From Symsagittifera roscoffensis (taxonomy: Eukaryota; Xenacoelomorpha; Acoela; Convolutidae), in NCBI RefSeq assembly GCF_963678635.1, contig NC_087062.1, positions 66,509,415 through 66,573,414 on the forward strand: DNA of 64,000 nucleotides, written 5' to 3'. Numbering within the stretch: position 1 is the first letter of the stretch; each line of letters opens with the position of its first letter. Under the pieces are notes generated by a model. The model was not told where the DNA came from, did no database searches, and saw nothing but the letters and a program-made list of their open reading frames with translations. The position numbers were made by a program, and so were the translations under genes. Positions 34,666-45,778 of the stretch are shown piece after piece.

Positions 34666-35020
34666 TTGTTCAGGGAGACGCTGTCAAGCAGCCGTTTAGT
34701 CAGATTTGGAGTTCCACAAGGATCGGTTGTGGCTCCTACGCTGTTCAATTTCTATGTGGCAGATGCTCCATTGCCCCCACGGACATTTTTCTTAGTATCC
34801 TATGCCGACGACTTCATAGTTTTTGCCTTTGGGACCGACGTAGAGACATTAAGCAAAGACATCAACAGCTACCTGACGACGCTCTGCAAATTTCTGGTTT
34901 CTCGAGGCTTGGAAGTATCAACACCGAAATGTTCCGTCACGCTCTTCATGCCTAGCACCAAAGAGCGCAAAGTCACACCAGACGTGAAGATCGACGATAA
35001 CACTCTCATTCTGGCGAAAA
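34666..35020 (+). pseudogene. Reverse transcriptase C-terminal part, LINE copy A (truncated)
   Basis: Continues the RT in another frame after the shared shift. Carries GVPQGS and the catalytic YADDF, then the thumb region, and is cut off at CTGGCGAAAA where the second LINE starts. Frame upstream to about 34600 encodes LPGALARWLATYL. Thumb end and C-terminal zinc motif, present in copy B, are missing. Confidence 0.85.
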
Positions 35021-35065
35021 TGTCTTCTAGGATTTTAGAAAAAAAATTCGATCCTTATGAAGGCA

Positions 35066-35509
35066 GTTGATACTTTTTTTCCAAAGCGTTTACTAGTACA
35101 ATCAGAAAGACATCCATAGATTGACAATGAAGTAAAAAATGCAGCAGCAAAAAAGCGACGGTTACGACAAGAGTTTTTGAATATTAAAACAACGGATGCC
35201 CGGAATAAGTATAGTTCCCAAAATAAAATTGTCAAAAACCTAATCATACGTAAAAAACGAAAATACTATCAAAATAAACTAATGCTTGAGTCTAATTGTA
35301 AAACGAAAACTTTTTTCGAAACTTTCAAGGAAATGAGTGGTAAAAGGAAAATTTCTAAATCTTTAAATCTATCTAACGGGGACGCTGAGCCTTTTAACGA
35401 ATACTTCGCAAATATTGGCGCCAGACTTACACAGAGCAAACCAAACTGCATGGAAAATAATGTTATACGTCAGCAGCAATCGTTGTTTTTGAAAAAAAAA
35501 TTGATTTAA
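35066..35509 (+). pseudogene. LINE linker region upstream of RT
   Basis: Frame with DNEVKNAAAKKRRLRQEF preceded by a TAG, then a Lys-rich stretch, FFETFKEMSGKRK and the FNEYFANIGARL motif usual just before the RT of jockey-superfamily elements. It closes at an A9 run near 35490-35498 where the frame shifts; the following 130 bases continue the element in another frame (EVIESLENKYSTDCYSINT). Confidence 0.7.
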
Positions 35510-35632
35510 TTGAAGTCATTGAGGTCATCGAAAGTTTAGAAAATAAATATAGTACAGATTGCTATAGTATCAACACTGTTCTCGTCAAGCATTTAAGAAC
35601 TATACTAGCAGGCCCTTTGACTGAAATTTTGA

Positions 35633-36979
35633 ATGACGACCTCAGGAATCTATCCAAATTGTTTAAAAATTGCAAAACTTGTTCCAATTTTCAAGGAGGG
35701 AGACATCAATGACCCCTCAGACTATAGACCAATTTCGCTTCTTCCAGTTCAGGGCAAAATTTTTGAGCGTATAATTTTTAAACGAGCCCAATCATATGTA
35801 GACAAATTTAATATCATTCGAAACACTCAGTTTGGCTTCAGATCAAATAGAAGCACTGTTGACGCCATCCTTACATTGTTGGAAGAAGTTTCAACATCGC
35901 TATCGAGCAAAAAACCAACTGTTCAGAATACGTTTTTAGACCTAACAAAGGCTTTTGACACAGTTGATCACTCTAATCTGTTAATAAAATTGAAACAAAT
36001 GGGATTCAGAGGGCCTGTCTTAAATCTATTGGAATCTTACCTTGACAATCGCTATCAGTACATTGAAACTAACTCTTTTAAGACCGAACTTAAACTGGTA
36101 TCTTTTGGTGTACCTCAAGGATCTATCCTTGGCCCACTTTTGTTCATATTATACATAAACGATCTACAAATAGCCACAAAAAACACAGGGGTACTTTTGT
36201 ATGCTGATGACACTGTTCTGAAGTCCACAAACAACAAAGACTATATTGCTTTTGCACATGGATCAGCTTTGCTTGAAGTAAATGATTGGTTAGACAAGAA
36301 CAAATTGACACTGAATGTCAAAAAGACCAAGACCATGAGATACTGTCGGAGCACGAAAACTGAAGAACGACCAGTAAATTATTTTTTAAATGACACCCAA
36401 ATAGAAGATGTTGAATGTTTTAAATATCTTGGAATTCTCCTTGACTGTAAATTGAAATTTCATCAGCATATTGATAAGGTAAAGAACAAAATTTTGCAAT
36501 TCTGTGGAGTGTTTTTTCAATTGAGAAAGTTTCTAACTGGACAGCAATTAATATTTGCGTATAAAAGTTACGTGGAACCAATCATCCAATATGGAGTTTT
36601 AGTTAATGCAAATACCGACAAAACCAAACTGTTAGAACTGGAAATGAAAATCAGAAGGCTAATCAGAATAATTTTTTATAAACACATGATGGATTCAATC
36701 ACTGAAATAATGCATGATAATAAAATATATACCGTAAGAGAATTTTTTGCTTACGAAGTTCTGAAATTAACCGGAAAAATTATTCGAAAAGAGTGCCAAA
36801 TTGAAACCTTGAGATATTCTATTACAGAACCAGAATTGAAAGTGATATTTTCCAAGCGAAAAACAAATAAAAAGTTAGCTATAAACAGAAATAAACTCAA
36901 CAGAGGGACGATTACACCTAAAATTAGAAAAATGTTCAACTTCGTAATAAACTTTTCCCCACCTGGGTCAATTTCTTGA
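35633..36979 (+). CDS. Reverse transcriptase of the jockey/CR1-like LINE
   Basis: 448 codons, the longest frame in the window. Motifs in order: YRPISL (31-36), FGFRSNRST (67-75), FLDLTKAFDTV (101-111), GVPQGS (159-164), YADDT (190-194), then the thumb (NDWLDKNKLTLN) and the long C-terminal region with IRRLIRIIF. All catalytic Asp residues are intact, so the RT core itself looks undamaged. There is no real start: the frame enters by a frameshift from the linker, so the named Met is arbitrary. The protein would need the missing endonuclease to integrate autonomously. Confidence 0.9.
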   Translation: MTTSGIYPNCLKIAKLVPIFKEGDINDPSDYRPISLLPVQGKIFERIIFKRAQSYVDKFNIIRNTQFGFRSNRSTVDAILTLLEEVSTSLSSKKPTVQNTFLDLTKAFDTVDHSNLLIKLKQMGFRGPVLNLLESYLDNRYQYIETNSFKTELKLVSFGVPQGSILGPLLFILYINDLQIATKNTGVLLYADDTVLKSTNNKDYIAFAHGSALLEVNDWLDKNKLTLNVKKTKTMRYCRSTKTEERPVNYFLNDTQIEDVECFKYLGILLDCKLKFHQHIDKVKNKILQFCGVFFQLRKFLTGQQLIFAYKSYVEPIIQYGVLVNANTDKTKLLELEMKIRRLIRIIFYKHMMDSITEIMHDNKIYTVREFFAYEVLKLTGKIIRKECQIETLRYSITEPELKVIFSKRKTNKKLAINRNKLNRGTITPKIRKMFNFVINFSPPGSIS

Positions 36980-37396
36980 AAGGGGCTTCTCGGTTTCAAT
37001 TAAATAGTTTTAATCATAAATTTTTGGATAATTACATTCTAGGAAATACGATTTTACTGGGCATGCTTTGAGACTTTTTATTGATCAATAAGTAGAACTT
37101 GTTTCTGTTGGTTTCTGAGTTATGGGTAGAAAAGACTAACTGAGAAAACTAAATTAATTTTTTTTATAGAGAATGGTTTAAAGGTGCGAATAAAGAGGTT
37201 TTACGTTTAAAAATTGGTTACCGGTAGAAAATCCATTGCATTGGATTAATGAATTTAAGTACTTTTTTTGTTCTCTGCTTAATGAGACACCTGAAAACGG
37301 GCCTTGTTGGCTTAATGGTGTTCTCCCAAACAATTCTAATTTGTATTTATAAATTTTTATAAATAACTTTGTAACTAGATACTGTTTGGAAACAAT

Positions 37397-37420
37397 TTAT
37401 TATTATTATTATTATTATTT
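37397..37420 (+). repeat. (TTA)n 3' tail of LINE
   Basis: TTATTATTATTATTATTATT run ending the AT-rich LINE, directly next to CGCGCCCTGTAT of copy B. Simple-repeat tails of this kind end CR1/jockey-like insertions in place of poly(A). Confidence 0.85.
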
Positions 37421-38877
37421 CGCGCCCTGTATCAACCTAAACAAATCTAACGCTAAACAAATCTCACGATAAACAGCTTTCAGATGATTAACGCAGGCGC
37501 CTTTTCTTTTCAAGAATTAGTGTCCATTATACAATTTGCAATGTTCAGGCATGTATACCCCATCCATAACAGCTGATTTTTTTCTTTTTAAATACCGCAT
37601 CAACATCAGCCTAAGAAAGTTACAAGAACTGTTCTTCAAAGTGGAATTATAGATTATTTGACTTCTGAGGCCCTAACAATTGTCATGGGTTGAAATCAAA
37701 AAAAAATATATACAATACTTAGAGTCTTTGCTGTCACCAGATTTTAGTAAACAGTTTCATCGGGTCGCTCTTTTTTAGAAAGTGGGATTTTATTTTTTGC
37801 GTGCTTTTTTTTTACAAAATTGTTAATCGAAATGCTAAATACTGTTAAAAACATTAAAAGCAATTTATTTGACATATCATCTTGTAAGTTTTGAAAAATT
37901 AAATTAGATACACGTGATAATTTTCTGTTCTATCTGTCTTTACTTCACTCTGTAAAAATTATAAGCAGGAAAAGTCTCCACCAAGCTGACCAAAACAAAA
38001 ACATTCAAGTCATTTTCAACAAAGTCGCGCAATCATCTTTTCAAAACGGTAGTCTGACAATAAAGCTGATGGAATGCCTTCCTCTTACAGCACCTTGACT
38101 CCAACAGAAAATAACAATTAATTCTGGACTTTTCCCAATTCTGACTGATCAAGTCAAAGGAACAAACAGTTGCCGACGAAAGTATTGAAATACACCTTGA
38201 AATAAAACGAACCAAATTGAGTTAAACTATGACTCCCGTGTTTTACTTTTTTTTTAGAAAAAGGGACAAAACAAGCCTTACTGATTTTCTACTTTTTTTT
38301 CAATTTGCCGCTTAGCAAAACAGCTAACTTACAAGAATTCTAACTGTAGACAAAGAGGCAAATAATTGCATGCAGTTGAATTTGTTTTTTCTACTCTCAA
38401 AAAGTTTTGTACAAAATAGTAGTTGAGCGCTCTACTTCGAAATACAAATACTTTTACCTTTTGAATCAAAACGAAGAATTAGCGGTCATACAAAACAATT
38501 TTGAAGGATTTTTATTTTTGCTAGTTGCCCTGAACTAGACTCAATTTAGTGTCTTTGATGCCATAACCATCACAACTTCATATTACAACTTTTATCTTTT
38601 GCTTTTTAGAATTCAACAAAAACAAGCCAGTAGTAATTTGCTTCAATTTCGAAAACTATTTCCGTGGTGAAACCAACACCAGCTGTCAGTTGGTACAAAT
38701 GGCCGTTCAGCGGACTTCAAAACCCGCGGGACAAAAAAACCTCCTACGTGCACGAAGAGAGGCCCATCCCTAGTCCGTGTTTTTGTGGACGGAGCAGAAC
38801 AGGCCAGCAACCCTGCTCCGCATTTTTCTCACCCGAGCTGGCATTGAAAGCAACCCGGGACCGCCTAAAAGATAAAA

Positions 38878-39177
38878 GTGATGCAACTGCGCCAAGCCCC
38901 TCAACAAGAAAGGAAGCGTCAAATGCTTATCTTGTCGGAAGCACGCGCAGAGAGTTCCGATGTGGTATTCAACTGGACATGCATCCCCTGCACATCAGAA
39001 CCTCATGCACCTCCGGTGAATGCCAACACCCACGTGACAACAACGACACCCCCTGCCCTAAACATCCTACAACTGAACTGCAACGGCATTGGGGGGAAAA
39101 CACCTGAAATTGCAGCATACCTCAACGCAATCGATATTGAACTCGCTGCTATACAGGAATTCAAACTATTTGCTTAA
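38878..39177 (+). pseudogene. APE-type endonuclease N-terminus, LINE copy B
   Basis: The frame carries ALNILQLNCNGI followed by DIELAAIQEFKL, the first two motifs of apurinic-type LINE endonucleases (Asn and Glu of the active site; the usual QET is QEF, keeping the Glu). Upstream residues, with several Cys and Thr, may be the end of the preceding open frame. The frame is lost at LFA. Confidence 0.75.
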
Positions 39178-39800
39178 AGCAGAGACCCCAACTTTGGTTC
39201 GTACACGTTACTTCGTCAAGACAGACCAGCCAACAGAAAACGAGTTGGCTTGGCCTTCCTCGTCCATGAAGACATTGTGTACACCCCATTGCAACTACCA
39301 CAAGATGGTACTATGGAGTGCATGGGTATCAAAGTAGACAACAATAACACCTCGTTCAGGGTCATACATTACCACATCCCCCCCCAACCAACTCATGCCC
39401 CGAAGGGTACAGCGCCCGCTTCTGAAAACTGACAATACCCTCGCACTAGGAGATGCCAAAGCACACGACCCCCTTTGGCACTTGCCTTTAGTAGACACTC
39501 GAGGCAACAAGCTAGCAGGGGAAATCGAGTTTTCTGATTACGGAGTTCTCAATAAAAAATACTCCCACTAGACTCCCATCTAACAACCAGCCGACCTCAC
39601 TGGACATTTCTTTAGCCTCAATGTCTCTGCTAACCTCAACAGAATGGAGCATTGAGACATCCCTCAGCTCTGACCACCTGCCAATCACCATCAAACTGGC
39701 AATGAGCTCCGCGACGACACCAGTCAGATCAGTCAAGAAAATCTACATCAATCTCGCCAAGGCCGACTGGGAAGTTTTCTCAGCCGAAGTAAGACCCTTG
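39178..39800 (+). pseudogene. APE-type endonuclease, middle and C-terminus, LINE copy B
   Basis: Scattered over frames: VGLAFLVHEDIVYTPL and IKVDNNNTSFRVIHYHIPP near 39240-39380, TLALGDAKAHDPLW-like sequence near 39430-39480, and LSSDHLPITI near 39672-39700, which is the conserved Ser-Asp-His motif at the end of the domain. At least three frame changes and a stop. The next ~90 bp (KKIYINLAKADWEVFSAE) begin the linker to the RT. Confidence 0.7.
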
Positions 39801-39852
39801 TACACGCTGCCAGAAGGTTTGGGTTGGGATTGGGAGATCGCCAGATCCCGAT

Positions 39853-40206
39853 GTGTACTCTGGCGAACACCTACTGAGAGACGCCATCTATACAGCATTA
39901 AAGCATCACATCCCCTCAGGCCGCCGCAAGGATGTTATACCCCTACTTCTGGAGTCAGCTTCCAGATGGATCATCGAACGAGACAACATCCGTTCTCATA
40001 ACCCGACTTCACCGGAGGTCGAGACTCTTAACAACCGCATCCAGATAGCCATCCGGCAGAACAAAACAGCCAAATGGAAAGAGATCTTCAGCAGTTTCGA
40101 CCACCGTACTGACACAGCAAAACTTTGGAGAACAGTAAAAGCAATAGGCAACAAGACAAGCAAACAGCGGAGAAACCAGCCTAACAAATTCAAAGGGAAA
40201 AAATGA
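39853..40206 (+). pseudogene. Linker ahead of RT, LINE copy B
   Basis: 117 codons matching residues 59-175 of the frame in copy A. It ends at KFKGKK because copy B has one A fewer in the run at 40197-40203 than copy A; the RT proceeds in the next frame from 40203. Confidence 0.8.
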
Positions 40207-40844
40207 AGAAGACGTTTACCTCCGCGAAGGACCTGGCACACAGATTTAACAAGCAGTTCACCATTCCGAGGGCCCACAGGACATCACAAGCCTACAGGAC
40301 CATCACCAAGAGCATCCAAAACAGATCCCTTGCAGATCACCCAACGCTCACCACAGCCCAGGTGATCAAGGCATTGAAGAAGGTCAGAAACTCGAAAGCC
40401 ACAGGCCCAGATGGCATCACAATGATCCATCTCAAACACTTGGGACCCAAAGCCAACGAACATGTGACGAGCACGTTCAACCTGTCACTTTCAAGAAGTC
40501 AAATACCCGCCATCTGGAAGACTTCCATCATCATTCCACTACTGAAGCCAGTAAAACCCACCAACAAGAGTGCGTCGTACCGGCCGATATCACTTTTTTG
40601 CCCCGCAGTCAAGATACTCGAGAAGTGCCTTCTCCCGATACTCCAGGAACACCTCAAGACGGCAAAACATCAATACGGCTTCAGACCGCGACACTCTACA
40701 GTCACAGCGCTCAACGAACTATCAACTGCAATCGCAGACGGCTTCAATCAACAAAAACCCGCGGCCCGTACTGTTCTCGTTGCATTAGACCTCTCGAAAA
40801 CTTTCAATTCTGTGTGCCACGTTACCCTCCTGAAGCTGATTTAA
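40203..40844 (+). pseudogene. Reverse transcriptase N-terminal part, LINE copy B
   Basis: 213 codons: ATGPDG (66-71), YRPISL (126-131), QYGFRPRHST and LDLSKTFNSV, then the same LLKLI stop as in copy A. Differences from copy A are isolated substitutions (for example N to H before LGPK, E to K in TNESAS). Confidence 0.85.
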
Positions 40845-40914
40845 CGAGTACACGCTTCCAGGAGCCCTTGCACGCTGGTTAGCCACGTACCTGCACGGTA
40901 GACAGGCCTACACA

Positions 40915-41505
40915 TTGTTCAGGGAGACGCTGTCAAGCAGCCGTTTGGTCAGATTTGGAGTTCCACAAGGATCGGTTGTGGCTCCTACGCTGTTCAATTT
41001 CTATGTGGCAGATGCTCCATCGCCCCCACGGACATTTTTCTTAGTATCCTATGCCGACGACTTCATAGTTTTTGCCTTTGGGACCGACGTAGAGACATTA
41101 AGCAAAGACATCAACAGCTACCTGACGACGCTCTGCAAATTTCTGGTTTCTCGAGGCTTGGAAGTATCAACACCGAAATGTTCCGTCACGCTCTTCATGC
41201 CTAGCACCAAAGAGCGCAAAGTCACACCAGACGTGAAGATCGACGATAATGCTCTCATTCTGGCGAAAACATCGAAAATCCTGGGAGTTACCTTCGTCAC
41301 AGCCCTGAAATTCGGCCCATACTGCAGACTAGCCGCAGCTAGAGGAAGGAGCAGAGTGAATATCTTGAAAGCTCTGGCTGGAGCCACATGGAGACAGAGC
41401 AAGGAAACCCTCATAGTAGCCTGCCAAGCCTTCATCAAGCCCGTCTTAGAGTACGCATCACCAGTCTGGACTCCTATCGCTGCACAGACCCACGTAGAAA
41501 CGTAG
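40915..41505 (+). pseudogene. Reverse transcriptase C-terminal part, LINE copy B
   Basis: 196 codons: GVPQGS (15-20), YADDF (46-50), the thumb with KILGVTF, and IKPVLEYASPVW, the usual tail motif of jockey/ingi RTs. A short duplication (GTAGAAAC twice near 41495) introduces a stop. Downstream, conserved C-terminal codons continue in other frames (near 41520-41700). Confidence 0.85.
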
Positions 41506-41568
41506 AAACGCTGCAGAAAGCACCTACACGACGAGACAAAAACCCTACCCATCAGGCGGCACATCCGT

Positions 41569-42103
41569 ATGAAAGCAGCCCAGCACCAGTTGGCTCATCA
41601 TCTCGAAGGACACCCTGGCAACAGGCTGCTAGACCGACCGGAACCGCCCAGAGACATGAAGGAAACGCTCTTCAGTAGGTACGGGAGGTACGTCACTCTA
41701 CTCCTGGAAACATCTGATTCGGAAGAAGCAGACGACGACGATGACATAGGGCCATCAACACACAAAACCGAAGGAGAAAACAGAGGGCTCCTCAAAAAAG
41801 TGCATACAAACGAGGTCCAAGACGCCCTAGACAACCGGGACAACAACAAAGTGCTAGACGAACCATCCCCTAAACTCAGCAAGGACGAATTACGACTATC
41901 GAGAAGTACCAGACGGACCCTTGCCCAGTTGGCGGTTACTCTCCATTCCTACAAAGTTATCTCCACAGACTAGACGAAACAACCTCTCAAAAGCATGCCC
42001 ACTGTGCAACTCAAAAACCCACACAACGGGTCACTTATTCAGGTGCAGCGCAAACCCGACCGCACTCACCACACTCACCCGACCACACTCATCCATCTTA
42101 TAA
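41569..42103 (+). pseudogene. LINE copy B C-terminal region with CCHC-like motif
   Basis: An acidic frame (41569-41973, with ETSDSEEADDDDD) leads into a second frame with SKACPLCNSKTHTTGHLFRC and ANPT. Cys-x2-Cys-x-His-x-Cys near the C-terminus followed by NPT is a hallmark of ingi/jockey/I-type LINE proteins. A one-base shift separates the two parts. Confidence 0.75.
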
Positions 42104-42120
42104 GAAGATGGAAATCTTTT

Positions 42121-45094
42121 AAGCCTCTATCGTCCAACAGTTTTAGAAATCTAAGCAACTTTTTTGTTAATTAGAAGTAATATTAGTTTTATCAGAAAAT
42201 ATTGTTAGAATTTTTCCTAATTTTATCAATTTTTTTTCATCTCATTTCACAAAAGTTTATAAGCTATTTCAAATTTGATGATTACTTCATTAGGTCGTAA
42301 CCTTTTTCGAGCGGTCTTAATGTTTATCTATGAAAAATTGGAGTCGAAAATTACTCTGACACGGTCGTTGTCTTACATGTAGACAAGAGCAACTCCAATT
42401 TATTGAACCTTATTACCATATAAAAATTTCTTCCATATTTATTGAATTCTGTTATTTTTGGCGTTTGATGTTAATGCTCAATTTCTCTAAATCCTCTTCT
42501 TTTGGAATACTGAACTAACTGTATTCACTTTAAATATTGAACCTGTCAGGGTCCTTGATAAAAACAAAAACAGTTGAAATACACCCCACTACAGGTTTCT
42601 AAGGCAATTCTGGTAGAATATTTCCAGTCCAAGTCATGTGAACAATTGTGCGTTTACTTAAAATCCATATCATGGCTATTTTTATTTACAATGAACTATT
42701 CTTCATCCTGTCCTACAAAACTTGAATATGCTGCTTTGAGTCTAGGTTAAAATGAGTTTGTTTTACAAAGTTTCAATATTTTCAATTACTGGATTTCACA
42801 TCTCATTTTAAATGGCTGAGCACACTAAATTTATACCAGTTTTTGTCATTTTGTTTTGAAATATCAGAAATTCGAACAACTTACACATCTATTATCAATT
42901 CGAATAAGAGATACTCGCAGTTAATTTTACACATGACTAAAAATCTAACAAATTCTTAGGTATGCCTGGTTAAAATTCTTCCATAAACTAACCAACTCAA
43001 CCGCCACACTTAAATTGCGTTGACTATTACAAAAAAAACAAAAGAGAAGAGCGAAAATTACGTTAAAAAACATCTTGTCCTTTTTACTCTAGCCAGATGC
43101 CAATTTTTTAACCAACAATACAAGAATGCTCCTAAAATTATCAAGCAAAACAATACAGAAATGAACCTTATCCTCCTCCTCATATCAATTGCTTCGACTG
43201 CAATGCGCAAATACGATATTAAATTTTCGCCAATACGCCAGAATTCTGTGTTTTTCATGCCAAACACCCACTTTTACCCAATCTTTATTCAACTGATGTT
43301 AATTGTAAACAATTAAGGTCACCTTTCTCTCAACTTGACTTTTGACATTACAGCCAAGCTGACTCACTCGTTTCTCTCAACTTTTCAAAAACAGCATGAC
43401 TTACAAGGAAATGACAAACTTTCAGGTAAAATAATGTTTCAATTTATACGAAAACTCGGGATTAATATCAACTTTTCTGAATAACCCCCTTATTAACAGT
43501 TCCCCTTTTTCTAACGTTCGCCTTTTAGTATTCCCCGTACCATGTAATATAATATCCCTATTTATGATATTATATTTACCTTAGTTTTATCCCTGATTTA
43601 CTATTGTATTATTTTTCATGTACTTACTCAACTGATGCCCAACTGCATGGAACTCCTTTGACTCAACCCTTAAAACTACCCTTACTAACAATTGGTGTAC
43701 TACTCTCCTCAGGTAATTTACCCAATTATTATAACTGAACACATGAAAAAAGTTATTCCTTAACTAGTAACCACCACTTACTGAGTGGTCATCCAAATAT
43801 AAAATATTGCACTGCATGCCTCCCTTCTACATAAGAAAACTCCATTTCCCTGCCGTTTTTCACCCATGGACTGCCTACTAATGCTTTGTAATTTCAGCAA
43901 AATCTACACAATTAAAAAATTTACGTACTTCAATTCTTTTCCTCTGTTTGCCCCTATTCTTACAATTCGCTCCGCAGTGAACAGATATAGGTAAGAAAAA
44001 CCAGATAGGGCATCATAAAAAGTGTTCACATATGTATTTTTTAATTTTGTTATCAGTTTTTTTTTCTACAAAACATGTAGAGTAAGCACAGCAATTCTGC
44101 AGCACTTTATTTTTATTAGTATAATTACGTTATTTTCGGGTTCGGTGAAAAACACTCCCCGCCGGTTTTGTCTCATCCCTTTCCCTTACAAAAGGATGTC
44201 GTAAAAGGTTACTGAGCCTGTGCATGACTCCAGGTGGACATCTAACTAAGTTTAGGGCTTAATTTTGATTTTTTTCTTTCTTATTACAACTTGTTATTCA
44301 TGCCGGATGCGACTCGGAATTTCAATATGGTTTTCTGATAATTGTTTGATTAACTGAATACCATGATTTACTTTCTTCTTTTTTTTCACCGTGGTGGATT
44401 TGGTTAAGAACACAAGTTAAAATTCTGCAATGGTGTGTAGGACACAACAAGATTCGTTTTTGTTCGATGTTTTGACATGAATTTGAACAACAAATACAAA
44501 AACTTGCAAGAAACAAAAATGTGCAGTTGAAATTTTGCAAACCATATAAAACGATTTTCAATTAAGATAATCAACCGGCCATGGTCATTGATTAAAAAAA
44601 ACCCTAAAATGCAACCACAACTACAAGTTTATATGTTAAGTTAAAGGTAAAACATATCCATTTCTTTTCATTTGAAGAACTATGCCTTTACCTGAATTTA
44701 ATATATTTATTGGTTTTTATTTAAAAGAGATCAACCTCCATGCTATCCAACAAACATCTTATTTGCAGATGTATTTCTCTATTGAAAATTCTTTATTTTT
44801 CAATTTTACACAAAGACAAGGTACGGGTTTTAAACGTTCTTTTATGATGGCTAACATTTTCAAGTTTGTGCCAATTTTGGTAATTTATTTTGAAACTTTT
44901 GAGGTCATTTATTTTGAAACAACACTTTTTACATCAATTAACAAACCAAAGGGCGCTTACACATCCACTCTGATCAGACAAAGCTCGAAATCTTTCGCCA
45001 ACGTTATGCTTCTGGTTTTCAGGCAGAGCAAAAACTCACCATCAAAAATAAATCATTCACCATCTTTAATCCTCGGAAAATTAGATAAACTTTC
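42121..45094. other. AT-rich DNA without a supported gene
   Basis: Frames at 43020-43316, 44322-44561 and 44682-45107 show no motifs, and their composition matches the noncoding flanks. A short GC-richer patch near 44140-44240 (CACTCCCCGCCGG) stands out but matches nothing I know. No inverted-repeat element found. Confidence 0.45.
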
Positions 45095-45778
45095 ATTTTC
45101 CTGTTGACAAAAAATTGATTTCCCTATTTTTACTTTCTCTCCCAAAATATATAAATCTTGGTTTTTTTTTTTAAAATAAAAAAATTTTACCATTGCCTCA
45201 TTCTCACCAGGCGCAAAATTTATAATCAACTCAAAATTGCTCTAACGGTTACTAAGAAAAAACCGATTTCAGAAAACAACATATGACCTTGTTATCATCT
45301 CAATTTCATCTTCTGCACAGCAACTTTATTGTTTTCTCCATTTTATCTGCGTCTGCTGCAATGAGCAGTGTTATATTAAGTTTTCCCCCAATACACAAAA
45401 GATTTGTGTTCTTTGTGCCAAACTCCTGCTTATGCCCTATCGATATCCCAGTTTTCCCCCTGTCAGATGTGTTAACAAAAGAAAAAAAAATCTTTCACAA
45501 AATTCTTATCAAATAATGGAAACTCACCCGAAAGTAATTCGATGCAAACCATGCCTCCGATTTACCCAATTCACTTGAGTTTATTTTTTTTTCGCTACAA
45601 TTAAAAAAGCACAAAGATTTCGAGATACTTCAAAAATTTGTTACCTTTTATATGTTTGAAATGGCTTGTGTAATACACAATCCTCCGCCAAAATTTTCCT
45701 TTAAAGTTATCCTTGGTCTGCCAGTGGTTCAAACTAACTAATGATCAATTTTCATTTTTTATTTTCTTATCTTTCTAT

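Larger units (their letters stand above)
31852..35020 (+). mobile_element. Non-LTR retrotransposon copy A (ingi/jockey-like), internally deleted and 3'-truncated
   Basis: Begins GCGCCCTGTAT as copy B does at 37422. An AT-rich leader of ~1.25 kb (32256-33520) is 95-97% identical to 37425-38690. Near 33555 the sequence jumps straight to the RT part: ~1.09 kb including the endonuclease, present in copy B (38722-39805), is missing, with CGC microhomology at the joint. The RT part (33558-35020) is about 99.3% identical to copy B. It stops at CTGGCGAAAA (35020), where an unrelated LINE begins, and the 3' third of the element is absent. The coding part is GC-rich in sharply AT-rich surroundings. Confidence 0.85.
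35021..37420 (+). mobile_element. 5'-truncated non-LTR retrotransposon (jockey/CR1-like)
   Basis: AT-rich LINE unlike copies A and B. It starts in the linker ahead of the RT (no endonuclease), has a complete RT core and C-terminal region, a ~420 bp 3' UTR, and ends in a (TTA)n tail at 37397-37420. 5' truncation and a simple-repeat tail are typical of CR1- and Daphne-type jockey-superfamily elements. Frameshifts near 35500 and 35635 and an early stop near 35118 show decay. Copy A does not resume after the tail, and the leader of copy B starts one base later. Confidence 0.8.
37422..42120 (+). mobile_element. Non-LTR retrotransposon copy B (ingi/jockey-like), fuller copy
   Basis: AT-rich leader (37422-38690), then GC-rich coding DNA: endonuclease remnants (38878-39780), RT (39800-41500) and a C-terminal CCHC-like motif (41990-42070). 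Every part is broken by shifts or stops, so it is inactive. The right end is approximate, set where GC-rich sequence gives way to AT-rich DNA; no poly(A) or simple-repeat tail is visible. Compared with copy A it keeps the ~1.09 kb containing the endonuclease and lacks the 393 bp insert. Confidence 0.85.

Noticed and set aside
41118-41564. 148-codon minus-strand frame
   Set aside because: Antisense shadow of the RT of LINE copy B.
44682-45107. 141-codon plus-strand frame
   Set aside because: Phe-, Ile- and Asn-rich, no motif, ends at the border of the segmental duplication; chance frame in AT-rich DNA.
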